Under the pieces are notes generated by a model. That model was not told the origin of the DNA. It saw only the letters and a list, made by a program, of their open reading frames with translations, and did no database searches. Positions 7,566 to 9,910 of a DNA stretch of 9,910 nucleotides are shown piece after piece. The position numbers were made by a program, and so were the translations under genes. The stretch spans positions 1 to 9,910 of the forward strand of contig CAVSVP010000035.1 in assembly GCA_963731125.1 (NCBI GenBank). The letters are read 5' to 3'. The DNA is from CAVSVP01 sp963731125. Lineage in GTDB: Bacteria; Pseudomonadota; Gammaproteobacteria; Competibacterales; Competibacteraceae. The first letter of the stretch is position 1. Each line of letters starts with the position of its first letter.

Positions 7566-7598
7566 CAGCGTGTCTTGATAACCGCTTCCAGATCGATA
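7493..7598. repeat. Perfect 25-bp inverted repeat with 56-bp spacer
   Basis: Bases 7493-7517 are the exact reverse complement of 7574-7598 (core CTGGAAGCGGTTATCAAG in the left arm). Pairing stops at both ends of the 25 bp. The left arm encodes DLEAVIK of the ATPase-like piece. The right arm begins the unrecognised coding-like piece on the + strand and reads IDLEAVIK on the - strand. The most likely origin is an inverted duplication of a short segment at a rearrangement junction. As a single strand it would form a very stable hairpin. It is not followed by a T-tract. Confidence 0.9.
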
Positions 7599-7747
7599 CC
7601 CGCGGTGGCCTTAACTACAACATGGAGCTGCGTTGGGACAATGTTCCCTCGCTGGCAGACGCCCTGCGGATGCTCAAGAGCAGGCCGAGCGTCTTTGACC
7701 ATAAGGCCTTTTGGGAAGCGCTCGGTTGCTCTTGTTTCGCCTTTTGA
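7595..7747 (+). pseudogene. Unrecognised coding-like fragment
   Basis: In the frame ending with the TGA at 7745 there is a protein-like stretch: GGLNYNMELRWDNVPSLADA, then LRMLKSRPSVFDHKAFWEAL. Its residue composition is more natural than that of the overlapping frames. It has no start of its own and begins within the right arm of the 25-bp inverted repeat, so it looks like the C-terminal or internal end of a broken gene. I do not recognise the family. The overlapping frame here belongs to the ORF leading into the MFS fragment, whose sequence before about 7785 does not look like real protein. Confidence 0.3.
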
Positions 7748-7784
7748 GGACGCCATAATTGAAGCAAGATACGGCGACGGTCAG

Positions 7785-8126
7785 ACTGCAGAGATCCAAC
7801 ACGACCGGGGACCGGTTATGACTCAGATCGAATATCGGATCGATAGCGTCGACACGGCCGCTTTCCTCGCAGCCCTGACCAAGCTTTCCCATGAGCGTCG
7901 GCGTGGCGGTGCCTTCGCATGGGGCGTCTTCGAGGACGCCGCCGAACCTGGGCGCTACATCGAGTATTTTATGGAAACATCCTGGTTGGAGCACCTGCGC
8001 CACCATCAACGGGTCACCAAAGCCGACCGTGAGATACAGGAAAAGGTGCAAGCCTTTCACCGCGGCAAAGAAGGTCCGCGGGTTAACCATTTTCTCGTCC
8101 CACACGGGGAATCCCCAAGAGACTGA
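7785..8126 (+). pseudogene. MFS transporter C-terminal domain remnant
   Basis: From about 7785 the frame reads AEIQHDRGPVMTQIEYRIDS, then FLAALTKLSHERRRGGAFAWGVFEDAAEPGRYIEYF, SWLEHLRHHQRVT and a VNHFLVP end. This matches the cytoplasmic tail of a group of EntS-like MFS exporters that end in a dimeric alpha/beta (antibiotic-monooxygenase-like) domain after an EHDRGPV linker. None of the twelve membrane helices is present. The upstream part of the same frame looks random, so the 5' part of the gene has been lost. An ATG at 7818, 7 nt after GGGGA, could still give a soluble 102-residue protein. Remnant is preferred, and a domesticated stand-alone domain is the alternative. Confidence 0.6.
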
Positions 8127-8360
8127 TTATTGTCAAGATATGGTAACAGCCGTGCGCGTAAGGATCTGACCCCTTCTCTAATATTTATGAGAGACCGATA
8201 GGTGGTAAGCTGAGCGGCCAAGCATGGCGGGTGCTGCGCCGCACGCTCCTGCCATGCTTGCTTTACACTGCCTTGGTAGGCATCATAGCGCTATTTTTAG
8301 TCCGTTATAGTGCCGGCCAAATGACCTGATACTGGTTACAAGGCTTCAAATCGTTAGTAA
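8127..8360. other. Spacer with strong hairpin before the insertion sequence
   Basis: No convincing gene. It contains a palindrome with perfect 10-bp arms, CAAGCATGGC (8219-8228) and GCCATGCTTG (8251-8260). The 22-bp loop (GGGTGC...GCTCCT) is itself partly self-complementary. A short open frame across it has a hydrophobic end but lacks a good start, and I do not call it. Confidence 0.5.
8219..8260. repeat. Hairpin-forming palindrome
   Basis: Ten perfectly paired bases at each end (CAAGCATGGC/GCCATGCTTG) surround a GC-rich imperfect inner stem. No run of T follows (CTTTACACTG), so a Rho-independent terminator is unlikely. It could be an intergenic palindromic repeat or the remnant end of a small mobile element. 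Confidence 0.6.
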
Positions 8361-8378
8361 CTTGACAATGTCACATTA
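8361..8378 (+). repeat. Left terminal inverted repeat of the IS701-type element
   Basis: CTTGACAATGTCACATTA is an exact reverse complement of 9893-9910. Similarity ends sharply after these 18 bases on the inner side. Confidence 0.95.
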
Positions 8379-8445
8379 CCCAACTGCCGAGTGAGTTTGT
8401 ATCATAATGATTTTTTTGTAGAAAAGCGATGACGACAAAAAAGAG

Positions 8446-9889
8446 TTGGGGCATCGGTGGGGTCTTGTGCCCGAGGCGATCCACACGCTGGGGCAGCGGC
8501 TGCATGAGTGTTGGGGCCGCTACCGGAGCTGTTTCAAGACCCAAACCCGAGACGGCAGCGCCTACGCGCGGCATTACTTGAGCGGGCTGCGGCGCAGGGA
8601 GGGGAACCGACATGATAGCGGAATAGGCCGAGAGGCGGGCGTTGAAGGACAACACCTCCACCACTTCATGAGCCACTCCCCCTGGTCAGCCGAGGCGGTC
8701 TCTCGCCAGGTTCAGGACGAAGTCAAAGCGCTGCCGGCATTGACGAGGGGAGCGGTCTTACTGGTTGACGAAAGCGCCGACGCGAAGGCCAGCGGTGACC
8801 GCGCGGGAGCGGCCAAGCAATACAACGGCCGGCTCGGCAAAGGGGAGACGCGCCAAGTGGGGGTGTGGTTAAGCGATGTGAACCTCACGGTCGCGACGGG
8901 GTTTTGGAGCTGGCTCACGGGAAAGCTATTTCTGCCCGAGGCGTGGTTCGAAGCCAGCCATCAGAAGCGGCGTCAGCGACGGGGTATTCCGGAGTCACGG
9001 CGTTTCAAAACCACAGTCGAACTGGCCTGGGACGGGATTGCCGAGGTCATCGCGGGCGGCCTGCCGTTCGAGATGGTCGGCTTCGATAGCCGGTACGGAC
9101 GCAGTGGCTGGTTGCGGGCGCCGGTGCGCCAGGCGAACCAGCGGTATATGGCCGAGGTACCGGCCGATACCACCGTGTACCTGACACAACCAACGCGCGG
9201 TCTCCCGGCACGCCACGGTAAGCGAGGAAGCAAGCCAACCCGGGTACCGGTGCTCGCGGGGGAACCGGTACGCGCGGATAGCCTGCGTGAGGCCATGACC
9301 TGGCAGCGGCTTCGGGTCCGGGCGACGGAACGAGGCGAGCGATGTGAACGCTTTGCCGCGCGTCGGGGGTGGACGGTCCATGGCGGGCAGGCGGTCGAGA
9401 GAGTGGCTGGTGATGCGCGAAGCGGCCGAAAGCCGGTACAGCTATGCCCTGGGTAATGCTTCGCTGGACACCGCGCTGGAACCACTGGCCTGGTGGAAGT
9501 GCCAACGCTATTTTATCGAACGGGCTAACCAGGACGCCAAGTCGGAGCTGGGCTGGGACGAGTGGCAGGCGCAGAAATACCGCGCTTGGGACCATCATCT
9601 CGCCTTGACGGTGCTGCGCCGCTGGTTCATCGCCCAAACCCAAATCGACTGGGCACGCGAGCATCCCCGTGATCCCACCTGGCTCCAAGAACTGGAAACG
9701 GAGGTTCTACCCCCCCTGTCGGTGGCGAATGTCCGGGAGTTACTGCGCGCGGTCATGCCGCTGAAACGCTTGACCGAAGAACAAGCCACGGAGCGCGTTA
9801 TCGGGCATTTGCTCAATCGTACACGATCACGAAAAAGTAAGCTTAAAAAACAACGGCTTGAAAACAGAGCCCACACTGGCCCGACGTGA
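8446..9889 (+). pseudogene. IS701-family DDE transposase, frameshifted
   Basis: DDE transposase that would cut and rejoin the element's ends. Frame 1 (open from 8422, nominal TTG start at 8446) carries FMSHSPWS, the first catalytic Asp in LLVDES (gac 8767), the family block QYNGRLGK, LFLPEAWF, and the second Asp in GFDSRYGR (gat 9085). Homology leaves frame 1 at GWTVHGGQAVE and continues in another frame as REWLVMRE, QRYFIERANQDAKSELGWDE (likely catalytic Glu, gag 9545) and WQAQKYRAWDHH, ending at 9889. The switch lies in the GA run 9397-9403. Loss of one GA unit explains it, since restoring GA gives VEREWLV. The 5' end is also unclear: the only nearby ATG (8429) is in another frame, suggesting a second lesion. 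Programmed frameshifting is possible, but I see no slippery heptamer. Confidence 0.88.
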
Positions 9890-9892
9890 GGC

Positions 9893-9910
9893 TAATGTGA
9901 CATTGTCAAG
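9893..9910 (-). repeat. Right terminal inverted repeat of the IS701-type element
   Basis: TAATGTGACATTGTCAAG is the exact inverse of the left repeat and lies 3 nt after the transposase stop. It may extend past the window edge. Confidence 0.95.

Larger units (their letters stand above)
8361..9910 (+). mobile_element. IS701-family insertion sequence
   Basis: The element is bounded by perfect 18-bp terminal inverted repeats, CTTGACAATGTCACATTA (8361-8378) and its reverse complement at 9893-9910. It encodes one frameshifted transposase that fills almost all of the space, with its stop only 3 nt from the right repeat. The visible length is 1550 bp, normal for the IS701 family. The right repeat ends on the last base of the window, so the target-site duplication cannot be tested. 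On the left, TTAG (8354-8357) fits the YTAR target preference I recall for this family, provided the true end extends 3 nt outward (TAA-CTTGAC). It has inserted next to the row of gene remnants and may have helped create them. Confidence 0.9.

Noticed and set aside
7575..7784. Upstream part of the open frame leading into the MFS remnant, read as a real N-terminus
   Set aside because: The residues before about 7785 do not match the MFS family and look random. The 5' part lies in the inverted-repeat junction.
8162..8329. Open frame ending in a hydrophobic stretch (LLYTALVGIIALFLVRYSAG)
   Set aside because: No convincing start or Shine-Dalgarno, and much of it encodes the palindrome at 8219-8260. 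The hydrophobic run is probably chance.
9047..9688. - strand ORF of 213 codons across the transposase
   Set aside because: GC-rich shadow of the transposase on the other strand. Its translation has no recognisable motif, while the + strand carries the DDE signature.
1..9910. CRISPR array, tRNA or rRNA genes
   Set aside because: No regularly spaced direct repeats and no cloverleaf or ribosomal RNA sequence were seen on either strand.

Overview
The window carries a mosaic of accessory DNA from what looks like a proteobacterium, most likely gammaproteobacterial. That placement is an inference from the protein style (RssA-like patatin, isochorismatase and MFS remnants) and from palindromic intergenic repeats. 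No marker gene fixes the taxonomy. Base composition is uneven: the BREX genes are moderately GC-rich, the patatin gene is visibly more AT-rich, and the transposon is the most GC-rich part. This fits separate origins.

Positions 1-5197 hold the 3' half of a BREX phage-defence locus on the + strand. It contains the C-terminal part of pglZ (cut by the window edge), brxD 4 nt downstream, and brxHI. The order pglZ-brxD-brxHI is the tail shared by BREX type 2 (pglW-pglX-pglY-pglZ-brxD-brxHI) and type 6 (brxE-brxA-brxB-brxC-pglX-pglZ-brxD-brxHI). The genes that would separate the two types lie upstream and are not visible. Between brxD and brxHI is a 181-nt gap with a palindromic element at about 3011-3100 and a possible promoter for brxHI. 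In BREX generally, PglX methylates host DNA while the other core proteins block phage replication. PglZ supplies an alkaline-phosphatase-fold protein, BrxD an ATPase and BrxHI an Lhr-like helicase.

Positions 5198-7181 hold a convergent (- strand) patatin-like phospholipase gene and about 600 nt of mostly non-coding DNA. That stretch contains a large interrupted palindrome and one doubtful small ORF.

Positions 7182-8126 are a gene graveyard. In sequence there is the N-terminus of an isochorismatase-family hydrolase, a short piece resembling the N-terminus of a heavy-metal P-type ATPase, an unrecognised coding-like piece, and the C-terminal cytoplasmic domain of an MFS transporter. A perfect 25-bp inverted repeat lies across the middle junctions. 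A 234-nt spacer with a strong hairpin follows.

Positions 8361-9910 are an IS701-type insertion sequence with perfect 18-bp terminal inverted repeats. Its transposase is split by a frameshift in a GA dinucleotide run, which separates the first two catalytic aspartates from the final glutamate. The window ends exactly on the last base of the recognisable right repeat. Overall this looks like the downstream border of a defence island that has suffered repeated insertion and deletion.
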